Positions 1-7,209 are shown, numbered from the stretch's first letter. The stretch: 9,763 nt of DNA from Chloroflexota bacterium (GCA_015661135.1 JACVXW010000159.1:1-9763), one strand, 5' to 3'. Translations and numbers: made by a program. Notes: generated by a model not told the origin, from the sequence alone.

Positions 1-98
1 CCGCCCTGTGGGACGAAGTGAAGGACAAGCTCCGGCAATCCGGGCTGTCGCTGTCGGGCGGTCAGCAGCAGCGGCTGTGCATCGCCCGAACGATCGCG
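1..98 (+). pseudogene. pstB: PstB phosphate ABC transporter ATPase, inverted fragment
   Basis: Reading from base 3 gives about 32 residues ending in the PstB signature region: ALWDEVKDKL, then LSGGQQQRLCIARTIA. This matches the stretch before and including the ABC signature of PstB (E. coli has ALWNETKDKL and LSGGQQQRLCIAR at the same place). PstB is the cytoplasmic ATPase that drives PstCA. The match stops at about base 98, just where Walker B would be expected to follow; the frame then runs into antisense pstA and ends at a stop near 193. In known pst operons pstB lies after pstA on the same strand; here it faces the pstA end head-on. The 5' part lies beyond the window. Identity is confident; whether the inversion is real or an assembly chimera is open. 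Confidence 0.85.
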
Positions 99-949
99 AG
101 GGCGTTGAGGACGAACATCAGCACGAGAAGAAGGGTGATCGCGGCTGCGGCGAGTGACTGGAAGTCGTCACGCGGGTCGCCGGCCCACTGGTAGATCTGG
201 ATCGGAAGGACGGTGTAGCCGGACGCGACCGGGTTCGGCAAGAAGGTCACAAAGGTGACCGCACCGACGAGGATGAGTGGCGCGGTCTCACCGATGGCGC
301 GGGCCATCGCCAGGATGATCCCGGTGAGGATCCCGGGTGCCGCGGCAGGCAGGACGGAGCCGCGGACCACCTGCCAGCGGCTGCCCCCGAGCGCGAACGC
401 AGCCTCCCGCTGTGCCTGCGGCACGGCGCGCAGCGCCTCCATCGAGGCGATGATCACGACCGGCAGGATCAGGAGCGACAGGGTCAGTGCACCGGCGAGG
501 AGCGTGAACCCCAGGCCGATCCCGCGGACGAAGATCGCCAGCCCGAAGATTCCGTAGACGATGGACGGTACGCCGGCAAGGTTCGCGATGTTCGTTCGGA
601 GGAGGCGGTTCAGACGACTGTCGGTCGCGTACTCCTCCAGGTGGATCGCCGCCGCGACGCCGATCGGGAAGGTGATGAGCGCCACCAGGAGAGCGATCTC
701 CACGGAGCCGACGAGCGCCGGGAGAACGCCCGCCCGCTCCGCGCGGCGGGACGGTGTTCCGGTCAGGAACCCCGCGTCGAGCCAGGGCAGCCCACGCGAC
801 AGGATGTCCCAGAGGAGGACGGTGAGGGTCAGGAGGAGCACCCCCACGGCGAGCAGGCAGAAACCCAGGAATGCCGTGCCGGCCAGCTTCCGGCGCATGG
901 CCAGCGGCTCAAACCGGGCGGCCGCCGGAGCGGCAGCGCTGGTGGCCAT
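62..949 (-). CDS. pstA: Phosphate ABC transporter permease PstA (altered C-terminus)
   Basis: Inner-membrane permease that pairs with PstC to form the phosphate channel of the Pst importer. The 295-residue product has about six hydrophobic segments, beginning after an Ala-rich cytoplasmic N-terminus, and a clear EAA loop that contacts the ATPase (EAAFALGGSRWQVV, followed by LPAAAPGI). Motifs LAGVPSIVYGIFGLAIF and ARAIGETAPLILVGA are typical of PstA. The ATG shares one base with the pstC stop (TGATG), so translation is coupled. The end is odd: after NALAIVRA the last residues, MHSRCC, are encoded by the antisense of the inverted pstB signature sequence, so the native terminus (usually a short basic tail) is probably replaced. 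The rest is intact and full length for the family. Confidence 0.93.
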   Translation of the reverse strand: MATSAAAPAAARFEPLAMRRKLAGTAFLGFCLLAVGVLLLTLTVLLWDILSRGLPWLDAGFLTGTPSRRAERAGVLPALVGSVEIALLVALITFPIGVAAAIHLEEYATDSRLNRLLRTNIANLAGVPSIVYGIFGLAIFVRGIGLGFTLLAGALTLSLLILPVVIIASMEALRAVPQAQREAAFALGGSRWQVVRGSVLPAAAPGILTGIILAMARAIGETAPLILVGAVTFVTFLPNPVASGYTVLPIQIYQWAGDPRDDFQSLAAAAITLLLVLMFVLNALAIVRAMHSRCC

Positions 950-1857
950 CAGTAGCGGTTCCGGAAGCGGGCGACGACGCGGTCGCTCAGGAGGTTGAGC
1001 CCGAGCGTCATCAGGAAGAGCGTCGCGCCGACCGCGAAGAGCGCCTTGAACTGGATCGAGCCGGCCGGCGTGTCGCCGAGGCTGATCTGGACGATGAAGG
1101 CGGTCATCGTCTGGACGCTCTCGCGCACGTCCAGGGTGAGCTGTGGGTTGGCGCCGACCGCGAGGACCACGGCCATCGTCTCGCCGACCGCCCGGCTCAT
1201 CGCGAGGATGATCGAGGCCATGATCCCGGACAGTGCAGCCGGGACCACCACGCGCCGGACGACCTCGAACTTCGTCGCGCCCATCGCGACGGCCCCCTCG
1301 CGCAGGGATCGAGGGACCGCCCGCATCGCGTCCTCGGACAGCGTCGCGATCAACGGCGTCACGAGGATCCCCACGACGATCCCGCCGGCGAGAACGGAGA
1401 AACCGCCGATCCCGGGGACGAGCGACTTGAGGAGGACCGGCGAGATGAAGTTGATGGCGAAGAAGCCGAGCACGACGGTCGGGATCCCGGCGATCAGCTC
1501 CAGGATCGGCTTGAGCGTCGTCCGGACCCGCTGGGAGGCGTACTCGGCCAGATAGATGCCCGACAACAGCCCGAGCGGGATTGCCACGATCAGGGCGAGG
1601 CCAGCCACGAGGAGCGTCCCCGTCACGAGCGGCAGGACACCGAACCGGAAGGGCTTGATGGACGCCGACCAGACGGTGCCGGTGAGATAGTCGACCACCG
1701 GAATGACCCGGAAGAACTCGACGGCCTCGAAGGCAAGGACCGCGACGATCCCGACGGTCGTCAGGATGCCGAGCGCCGCGGACACGCGGAGGAACGCCTC
1801 GGTGAGGCGTTCGCTCAGCGGCGTGCGGCGGGTGAATGGCGCGGGAGCGGCAGTCAT
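949..1857 (-). CDS. pstC: Phosphate ABC transporter permease PstC
   Basis: Partner permease of PstA in the high-affinity phosphate importer, in the cytoplasmic membrane. The 302-residue protein starts at MTAAPAPFTRRTP; this ATG overlaps the pstS stop by four bases (ATGA), the usual coupled arrangement. An in-frame extension to 2085 exists but lies wholly over the pstS coding region and reads as Arg/Pro-rich nonsense, so I reject it. The sequence shows a first membrane helix near residues 25-48, LEYAS-type periplasmic segments (IYLAEYAS), LELIAGIPTVVLGFFA, the EAA loop (REGAVAMGATKFEVV, LPAALSGI-like VPAALSGI) and AMSRAVGETMAVVLAVG. Length and motifs are normal and no break is seen. Confidence 0.95.
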   Translation of the reverse strand: MTAAPAPFTRRTPLSERLTEAFLRVSAALGILTTVGIVAVLAFEAVEFFRVIPVVDYLTGTVWSASIKPFRFGVLPLVTGTLLVAGLALIVAIPLGLLSGIYLAEYASQRVRTTLKPILELIAGIPTVVLGFFAINFISPVLLKSLVPGIGGFSVLAGGIVVGILVTPLIATLSEDAMRAVPRSLREGAVAMGATKFEVVRRVVVPAALSGIMASIILAMSRAVGETMAVVLAVGANPQLTLDVRESVQTMTAFIVQISLGDTPAGSIQFKALFAVGATLFLMTLGLNLLSDRVVARFRNRY

Positions 1858-2794
1858 CGCGCCAGGGCGGCCCCCAGGATGGCCTGGGCGGCGGCCAGCT
1901 CGTCGTCCGGGAGCGGCACGTAGCCGACCTCGACGACGAAGTCGTTCACCTTGTCGAGGTAGTAGGTGAAGAACGCGGCGACCTCGGGTCGGGCGAGGGC
2001 CTGCGCCGACGAATAGACGAAGAGCGGGCGGGACAGCGGGGAGTACGAGCCGTCCTTGATCGTGTCGATGGAGGGCGTGACGCATCCCTTGCCGCCATCG
2101 ATGGGCACCAGCTTGAGCTTGTCCGCGTTCTCCTCGTAGTAGGCGAACCCGAAGTACCCCAGGCCGTTGTCGTCGTTGGCGACGCCCTGGACGAGGGCGT
2201 TGTCGTCCTCACTCGGGGTGTAGTCGGCACGACTCCGCTTGGCCTCGCCGTTGATGACCTCGGTGAAGTAGTCGAACGTGCCGGAATCGGCGCCCGGTCC
2301 AAAGAGCTCGATCTTCTCGGCCGGCCACCCGGCGCGGACGTCCGCCCAGGTGGTCACCGTGCTGCCCTGGTCCCAGATCGCCTTGAGCTCGTGCGTCGTC
2401 AGGCAGTCCACGAAGGCATTGGCGGGGTTGACCACGACCGACAGGCCGTCGTACGCGACCTTGAGCTCGACGGGCTCGATTCCGGCGTTCGTGCACAGCG
2501 TGGACTCGGACAGCTCGTCGTCGGCGGTCCCGATCTGGCCGTCCGCGCCCGGCTTGTCCTTGGTCTTGATCGGGCGGGAGGCATCGTTCGCATCGGTCTC
2601 TCCTCGGCGACGGCCGCACTGATCGGGTAGACGGTCGACGAGCCGTCGATCGCGATTTCACCGCCCAGCGGCTCGGATGATGGGGTGCCGGTTGTCCCCG
2701 GCACGGCGCTGAGGGCAGAACCGCCACACGCGGCGAGGGCGACGACTGCCCCGAGCATGAGCGAGACTGAACGCCCGGTCTGACGATAGGTCAT
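1854..2794 (-). pseudogene. pstS: Phosphate-binding lipoprotein PstS, broken by an out-of-frame deletion
   Basis: Periplasmic or surface-anchored phosphate-binding protein of the Pst importer. It starts at an ATG at 2794 with a good Shine-Dalgarno, then a lipoprotein signal with lipobox LAAC (Cys23) and the N-terminal motif IDGSSTVYPISAAVAEE (residue 65, base 2600). The frame then fails. Two bases out of register the family sequence resumes at GETDANDASRPIKTKD (from 2603) and continues for 249 residues to the stop at 1854, including GADSGTFDYF (phosphate contacts), GLGYFGFAYYEENADKL and SRPLFVYSS. In relatives the two pieces are separated by roughly 25-30 residues that hold the Gly-rich SGTGGG phosphate loop; that piece is missing. 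As written the product would be a 131-residue truncated lipoprotein. Either a real deletion (about 80 bp, estimated) or an assembly error. Confidence 0.9.
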
Positions 2795-2803
2795 GCGGCG
2801 GGT

Positions 2804-2809
2804 CCTCCT
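2804..2809 (-). promoter_or_regulatory. Shine-Dalgarno of pstS
   Basis: The minus strand reads AGGAGG here, nine bases before the ATG at 2794. This is the clearest ribosome binding site in the window and fixes the pstS start, rejecting the upstream in-frame codon at 2854. The 122-base gap between the CYTH stop and this ATG shows no clear -35/-10 pair and no convincing Pho box by eye. Confidence 0.7.
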
Positions 2810-2916
2810 GGTGGCCGGGACCTTGCCCGGCGGCCGCACGGTCTTGCGCGGCACGATCTGCTGATCTCAACACCAGAAGCGTCGATGCGTGCCGTGAACC
2901 CGCGATCGGCGCTGCG

Positions 2917-3534
2917 TTAACGCTTGGTGAACGCGACGCCGGATGCGCGGAGGGCCCGGTCCAGCTTTGACGTGGTCGCGGGCGCCAGGTCGTCGCGGCG
3001 GAGAAGTGATGCGCCGAGGGCGGCGAGGTCTGCCTCCAGGCCGGAACGAAGCTCGCATTCGAGCTCGGTCCAGGTGTCGCCGCCGACCGTGACGTCGTCC
3101 AGGCTCAGTTCGATCACGCTTGCCCCTAGCGCCACGTCCCGCTGGAGCCGTCGTTGGCGGATCGAGGCCAGCGTCAGCAGCGGCTCGCCTCGAACGATCT
3201 CGAGGACGCGATCGCGGGCGGGGCTTGGCGGCCAGCGGGACGGATCGTCGCCTTCGGCGGCGTCTGCTTCGATTTCAAGGCGTCGGTGGACGGCGCCGGT
3301 GCCGCGCCGGGCCATCGACTTCAGGGTCAGGCGGGACGGCCCGGTCCCGGTTCGGACGCGGGCGACGAAACCGGCGCCGGCCATGGCACGCCCGGCAGTG
3401 TCGAGGTAGCGATCCTCGATCTCGACCGTCCGCGGCGGGCCGATGGGCGTGACGCCGTTCAACGCGCTTGACGGGTCCATCACCAGCGCCCGGATCGCCG
3501 CCGGGTCCAGGACGGTGAGCTTGAGCTCGACCTC
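2917..3534 (-). CDS. CYTH domain protein (triphosphate tunnel metalloenzyme), start codon missing
   Basis: CYTH enzymes hydrolyse inorganic triphosphate or related triphosphates in a beta-barrel tunnel with metal-binding acidic residues. Visible motifs in order: EVELKL (the ExExK signature, bases 3534-3517), DRYLDT, ARVR, LTLKS, RRLEIEA, a basic RQRRLQR strand, IELSLDDV, WTELECELRSG and the closing SKLDRAL. The length, about 205 residues, suits a CYTH-only protein; there is no CHAD domain. The frame lacks ATG, GTG or TTG between the stop near 3788 and a GTG at 3483, yet the essential EVELK lies upstream of that GTG. A start at 3483 or 3480 would lose the signature. I give the left edge of the conserved motif as the minimum extent; the acidic stretch before it (back to about 3570, just after the upstream gene's stop) also looks coding. 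The true start was probably lost to an indel. Confidence 0.82.
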   Translation of the reverse strand, partial: EVELKLTVLDPAAIRALVMDPSSALNGVTPIGPPRTVEIEDRYLDTAGRAMAGAGFVARVRTGTGPSRLTLKSMARRGTGAVHRRLEIEADAAEGDDPSRWPPSPARDRVLEIVRGEPLLTLASIRQRRLQRDVALGASVIELSLDDVTVGGDTWTELECELRSGLEADLAALGASLLRRDDLAPATTSKLDRALRASGVAFTKR

Positions 3535-3571
3535 CTCGGGATCGGTGTCCTGCGGCTCGCGCCCCGGACTG

Positions 3572-3922
3572 TCAGCCCTCGGCGACGTACCGCCGCTCCC
3601 CGGTTCCGGGGTCCACCAAGACCCGCATCCGGTGGCCCGTCGTGGGGTCCACGAACGCCTCCGCGGTCGGCCGAAATCGGGTTTCGATCGCGCCGTCGGC
3701 CGTCTCTCCGCCGCCGGGTCCGGTCGCCTGCCGTGACTTCTCCGCGGCCTCGGACCGGTAGCGGTGCCGCTCCACGAGCGGCAGGATCACGAGGAGCGAT
3801 CCGATGGCGACGTTCCACAGCCCGGTCGGGCCGGCCTCCGGAGCGGTGACAATCGTGGCGAGCCCCGCCAGCATGATCAGGATCCCGACGACGACGACCG
3901 CGCCGCGCACGAGCTTGGCCAT
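3572..3922 (-). CDS. Small two-helix membrane protein with duplicated VDPxTG motif
   Basis: I do not recognise a named family. The 116-residue product has two hydrophobic helices (about residues 6-27 and 36-50, joined by a short Pro/Gly linker), then a basic segment (ERHRYRSEAAEKSRQ), a Gly-rich linker, and a C-terminal tail with two near-identical 12-residue units: FVDPTTGHRMRV and LVDPGTGERRYV, ending AEG. The tail is predicted to be cytoplasmic or soluble by charge, which is inference. The ATG at 3922 lies three bases after the YbjQ stop, with only a weak purine-rich stretch (GAGTAGG) before it, which points to coupling with the upstream gene. Codon use is like its neighbours, so a real gene is likely. 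Function unknown. Confidence 0.75.
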   Translation of the reverse strand: MAKLVRGAVVVVGILIMLAGLATIVTAPEAGPTGLWNVAIGSLLVILPLVERHRYRSEAAEKSRQATGPGGGETADGAIETRFRPTAEAFVDPTTGHRMRVLVDPGTGERRYVAEG

Positions 3923-3925
3923 CGC

Positions 3926-4270
3926 CTACTCGCCCGGCTGTGGGGCGCCCGCGTCCGGGACGGCCACGACGGCCGTGCCGTAGGCGACGATTTCGGACAT
4001 CGTCCCGGCCAGCTCAGAGCTGTCGAAGCGCATCGAGATCACGGCGTTGCCGCCCATGAGCGTTGCGTTCTTGACCAGCCGGTCGAGCGCCTGACGGCGA
4101 GTGTCCTCCAGCAACTCCGTGTACTCGTGGATCTCCCCGCCGCCGAGGGCACGGAGACTCGCGATCAGATTCCCGGTCAGGCCGCGGCTCCTGACCACGA
4201 GTCCGAAGGTCTGGCCCTTGGTCTCGGTGATTCGATGGCCGGCGATGAACGGAGCGGTGGCGACGATCAT
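3926..4270 (-). CDS. YbjQ/UPF0145 family protein
   Basis: A 114-residue protein of the YbjQ (UPF0145, Pfam 'putative heavy-metal-binding') family, which forms small oligomers; its biochemical role is not established. The pattern is typical: N-terminal strand MIVATAPFIAGHRITETKG, the GLVVRSRGLTGNL segment, a helix ALGGGEIHEYTELLEDTRRQA, then KNATLMGGNAVISMRFDSSE and AYGTAVVA. The ATG at 4270 overlaps the DUF971 stop by four bases (ATGA) and is preceded by GGGAGG, so start choice is firm; an in-frame upstream extension reads across DUF971 in the wrong frame and is discarded. It is a small cytosolic protein inside the minus-strand operon. No break seen. Confidence 0.9.
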   Translation of the reverse strand: MIVATAPFIAGHRITETKGQTFGLVVRSRGLTGNLIASLRALGGGEIHEYTELLEDTRRQALDRLVKNATLMGGNAVISMRFDSSELAGTMSEIVAYGTAVVAVPDAGAPQPGE

Positions 4271-4653
4271 GAACGGACCTCCCGGGGGTTCGGCTTGGCT
4301 TCGGTGGAGCGCCGGGCCATGCACGCCGCGCACGGGCACCGGTCGCGCAGGAGCACGAATGGGTAGTAGCCGGTGTGATGACCGTCCGCCCAGGACGGGG
4401 CGATGGCATACGACCCGACCAGCTGGACGTCCACGAGCCGCGTCTGCTCCGTGCTGAGCGTGGGCATCGTGTCCAGCCAGCCCGGCATGCCGGCCTCGCC
4501 CCGGCAGAAGGCGCACGGGCAGAGCCAGCGCAGCCCGATGGCCGGGTAGGTGGACTGGTGGCCGTCCGCCCAGTCGATCGCGAGCGTTCCGGCCGACCGA
4601 TCGGCGTGGATCCGGACGGGCTTGGCCGGCTCGGGCGCGGTCGCAACGTTCAC
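4267..4653 (-). CDS. DUF971 (gamma-butyrobetaine hydroxylase N-terminal-like) protein
   Basis: Small cytosolic protein of the DUF971 family, the Zn-binding fold also found at the N-terminus of gamma-butyrobetaine hydroxylases; stand-alone members have no defined reaction. Two similar halves are seen: GTLAIDWADGHQSTYP with LRWLCPCAFC, then LVDVQLVGSYAIAPSWADGHHTGYYPF with LLRDRCPCAAC. The CPCAxC clusters suggest metal binding. The start is uncertain: GTG at 4653 (128 residues) is chosen since it leaves room for a divergent promoter; GTG at 4668 or 4674 and TTG at 4698 (143 residues) are in frame, but the last leaves only 19 bases to the opposing ATPase start. It is the first gene of the minus-strand operon and overlaps YbjQ by four bases. 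Confidence 0.85.
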   Translation of the reverse strand: MNVATAPEPAKPVRIHADRSAGTLAIDWADGHQSTYPAIGLRWLCPCAFCRGEAGMPGWLDTMPTLSTEQTRLVDVQLVGSYAIAPSWADGHHTGYYPFVLLRDRCPCAACMARRSTEAKPNPREVRS

Positions 4654-4717
4654 GGGTCGATTGTGCACCGGCACGGCCCGGAGCGCCGGAGACCGCAAAA
4701 GCCGCGATCATGACGAG
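4654..4717. promoter_or_regulatory. Divergent intergenic region, likely holds both promoters
   Basis: Sixty-four bases lie between the DUF971 start (minus) and the P-type ATPase GTG start (plus), so promoters for both should be in or overlap this stretch. Hexamers GATCAT (4706-4711, plus) and CACAAT (minus) each end six bases before the GTG they face, a spacing seen with leaderless mRNAs, but neither matches TATAAT well. No Shine-Dalgarno precedes either GTG. Function inferred from gene layout, not from a clear motif. Confidence 0.35.
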
Positions 4718-7185
4718 GTGAGCAGCACCCCACCCGCGCATGTGCCCGCTAGCGCCCACGCCCTGGTCATCGGCGAGGTGGCCGTGGCCCTGGGCGTGGA
4801 CCCTTCTACCGGCCTGGACGACGAGGAGGCAGGTCGGAGGGCAGCCGCCGGAGGCCCGAACGAGCTGACGCCCAGGAAGCACGAATCCGTGGTCCGCATG
4901 GTCGCCGAGGCGGCGCGCGAGCCATTCGTGCTCCTGCTCGCGGCCGCCGGCGCGGTGGCGATCGGCCTCGGCGAGGTTCGCGACGGGGTCCTGATCCTCC
5001 TGGGCCTCCTGCCGATCGTCGTTGCCGACGTGGTCACCGAGTACCGCGGGGAGCGCGCCCTCGACGCGCTCCGCGACGCGTCCGCGCCGATTGCCCGCGT
5101 CCGTCGGGGCGGCGAGCCGCTGGATGTTCCGGCGGCGTCACTCGTTCCCGGCGACGTGGTACTGCTCCGGGGTGGTGACATCGTGCCGGCGGATCTGCGG
5201 GTCTTGCGGGCGGATCGGCTCCTGCTTGATCGCAGCGTCCTGACCGGCGAGTCGGTGCCCGAACCGGCCCGAACGGAACCGGACCCACCCGACGCGCCGC
5301 TCGCGGACCGGCACTCGATCGCCTATGCCAGCACGAGCGTGGTGGGCGGGCGCGGCGAGGGGATCGTCATCGCGATCGGGGCGGCCACCGAAGTCGGCAG
5401 GATCGCCGGCGGGCTCGTTGGCCGCGTCGCCCGTCGCTCGCCCCTCCAGCTGGAGCTGGACCGCCTGGTCCGGGTCCTGCTCGTGGTTGCGATCGGGCTC
5501 ATCGTCATCGTCACCGGCCTCGGGTTCGCCCGCGGCCAGTCGCTGGGTGAGAACCTGCTCGCCGGAATCTCGGCGGCCATCGCGGCGATCCCGGAGGAGC
5601 CGCCGGTCCTCCTTGCCGTGGTACTGGGTCTGGGCGCCTGGCGGCTCCTCAAACGAGGCGTCCTCGTCCGGCGGCTCAACGCCGAGGAGGTCCTCGGCGC
5701 CATCGATCTCATCGTGGCCGACAAGACCGGGACGCTGACCCTGAACCGGCTCTCGGTGGCCTCCGTCCGCGACGCGTCCGGGGCCGTGGACGCGCCCGAA
5801 CGGCGCGGCGAGATCCTCCTCGCCGCTCTCCGGGCAGAGGCCGACGCGTGGGCACGCTCGGACGGCACGCCGCCCGGCGCGTTCACGCTGGCGCTGGAGC
5901 GCGGGCTCGAGGAGCTCGGTCTCACGCACGCGCTCGACGCGACCGAACTCGTCGACGCCGAACCGCCCACGTCGGATCGGCCAATTTCCACGTCGGTCGC
6001 CCGTCGCAACGGCCGGATCGAGCGCCTCGCCGCGGGCGCTCCCGAGGCGGTGCTCGGCCTTGACACGACGGCGACGGACGCCGAGCGGGCAGCGTGGTTG
6101 CGCGAGCTCGGGTCCGCGGCGACGGCCGGTTCCCCTTGCGGCCGGGAATCCCCGCTGCGCTCCGCGAGGCCGGCGAGGCCGGCATCCAGACGATCATCGT
6201 CACCGGCGATCACCCCGCCACAGCGGCCGCGATCGCCCGCGCCGCCAGCCTCGGCGGTGAGCGCATCGTCACCGGACCAGAGATCGCATCGTGGACCGAC
6301 GAGCGGCTCGCCCGGGAACTCCCTGATCTCCATGTCGTGGCCCGATCCACGCCCGAGCAGAAGGAGCGGATCGTCCGCGTGGCACGGGCGAACCGGCGCC
6401 TCGTGGCGGTGACCGGTGACGGCGTGAACGATGCCCCGGCGCTCCACCACGCGGACGTGGCGGTGGCGATGGGGAGCGGCACGGCGGTCGCCCGCGAGGC
6501 CGCCGACCTCGTCCTCGGCGACGACTCGTTCGCGACACTCCTGTACGGGCTGCGGGAGGGCCGGCGCCTCGTCGACAACATCCAGAAGGGGCTCGTCTTC
6601 CTCGTCTCGACCCACCTGGCGTTCCTGGGGTTCATCCTCATCGCGACGCTCGCCGGCTTCGGCCAGCCGCTCCTGCCGATCCAGATCCTGTGGATGGAGC
6701 TGTTCATCGATTCCTCGACCTCGGTGGCGTTCGAGCGCGAGCGCGGCGAGCCGGACCTCATGTCCCGGCCGCCCCGCAAACTGGGCGTGCCGCTACTGGG
6801 GGTCGGGCTGCTCGTCCGGATCGGCCTCGCCGGTGGGTTTTCCGCCGTGGCGGCCCTGTGGCTGATGCTGACCCATCCGGGGGACATGGAGCACACTCGC
6901 TGGCTCGCCTACACCGCCCTCGTGAGCGGCCAGGTGGTCCGTGCGTACGCGAATCGAAGCCTCCGTTTCCCGATCTGGCGACTCGCGGCCAACCGCGTTC
7001 TCCTCTTCGGGGGGCTGGCGATCATCGGGATCCAGGCGGCGATCCCGTTCATTCCCGGGGTGAGTGACGCCTTCCGCGCCACGCCGCTCGACCTGGAGGA
7101 GTGGCTGCTCGTCGGCGCCGTGGCGCTGGCGCCGGCGCTCGTGGCCGAGATCATCCGATCCCGCGGCACCACCTGGGTGGCCTGA
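4718..7185 (+). pseudogene. P-type cation-transporting ATPase, broken by an out-of-frame deletion
   Basis: Membrane pump of the P2/MgtA-like cation ATPase group (COG0474-like). From GTG 4718: cation-ATPase N domain (NELTPRKH), helices M1-M2, actuator with LTGES (about residue 176), M4 with IPEEPP (292-296), phosphorylation motif DKTGTLT (Asp335) and a nucleotide domain ending in GAPEAVL. The frame is good to about residue 471 (WLRELGSAATAG, base 6130). Two bases out of register the match resumes at PLRPGIPAALREAG (6133), then VTGDHPATA, the hinge GDGVNDAPAL (6415), M5-M6 (LWMELFIDSSTSVAFE) and M7-M10 to TGA 7185. The usual segment between (roughly 30-45 residues, with the DPLR approach strand) is absent. 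M4 PEEPP and M6 do not identify the ion; Ca, Mn, Mg or H are all possible. The ORF as written would stop at 6412 without its transport C-half. Confidence 0.88.
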
Positions 7186-7186
7186 C

Positions 7187-7209
7187 CCGGGCTGGTCGTC
7201 GCGGCCCGG
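7187..7209 (+). terminator. Possible terminator hairpin after the P-type ATPase
   Basis: Two bases after the ATPase stop, CCGGGC (7187-7192) and GCCCGG (7204-7209) form a perfect six-pair GC stem with an 11-base loop. No T-run follows, so intrinsic termination is doubtful; in such GC-rich DNA short stems are common by chance. Confidence 0.25.

Noticed and set aside
245..260. Inverted repeat GGTCACAAAGGTGACC as possible operator
   Set aside because: It lies well inside pstA and encodes conserved residues (TFVTF), so it is most likely a codon coincidence.
871..1923. Long plus-strand open frame across pstC and pstA
   Set aside because: It is the opposite-strand shadow of pstC/pstA; its product is dominated by Arg, Asp, Glu and Gly with no domain, while the minus strand gives full permeases.
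1858..2085. N-terminal extension of pstC
   Set aside because: It lies over pstS in another frame, has no permease-like sequence, and the ATG at 1857 overlaps the pstS stop as a normal coupled start.
2795..2916. Pho box or strong promoter before pstS
   Set aside because: I looked for spaced CTGTCAT-like or TTCACC-like repeats and a -35/-10 pair in the 122-base gap and saw none convincing; a partial TTGAGA has no matching -10.
5323..6615. Large minus-strand open frames opposite the P-type ATPase
   Set aside because: High-GC shadow frames rich in Arg/Ser/Pro; the plus strand carries all the ATPase motifs.
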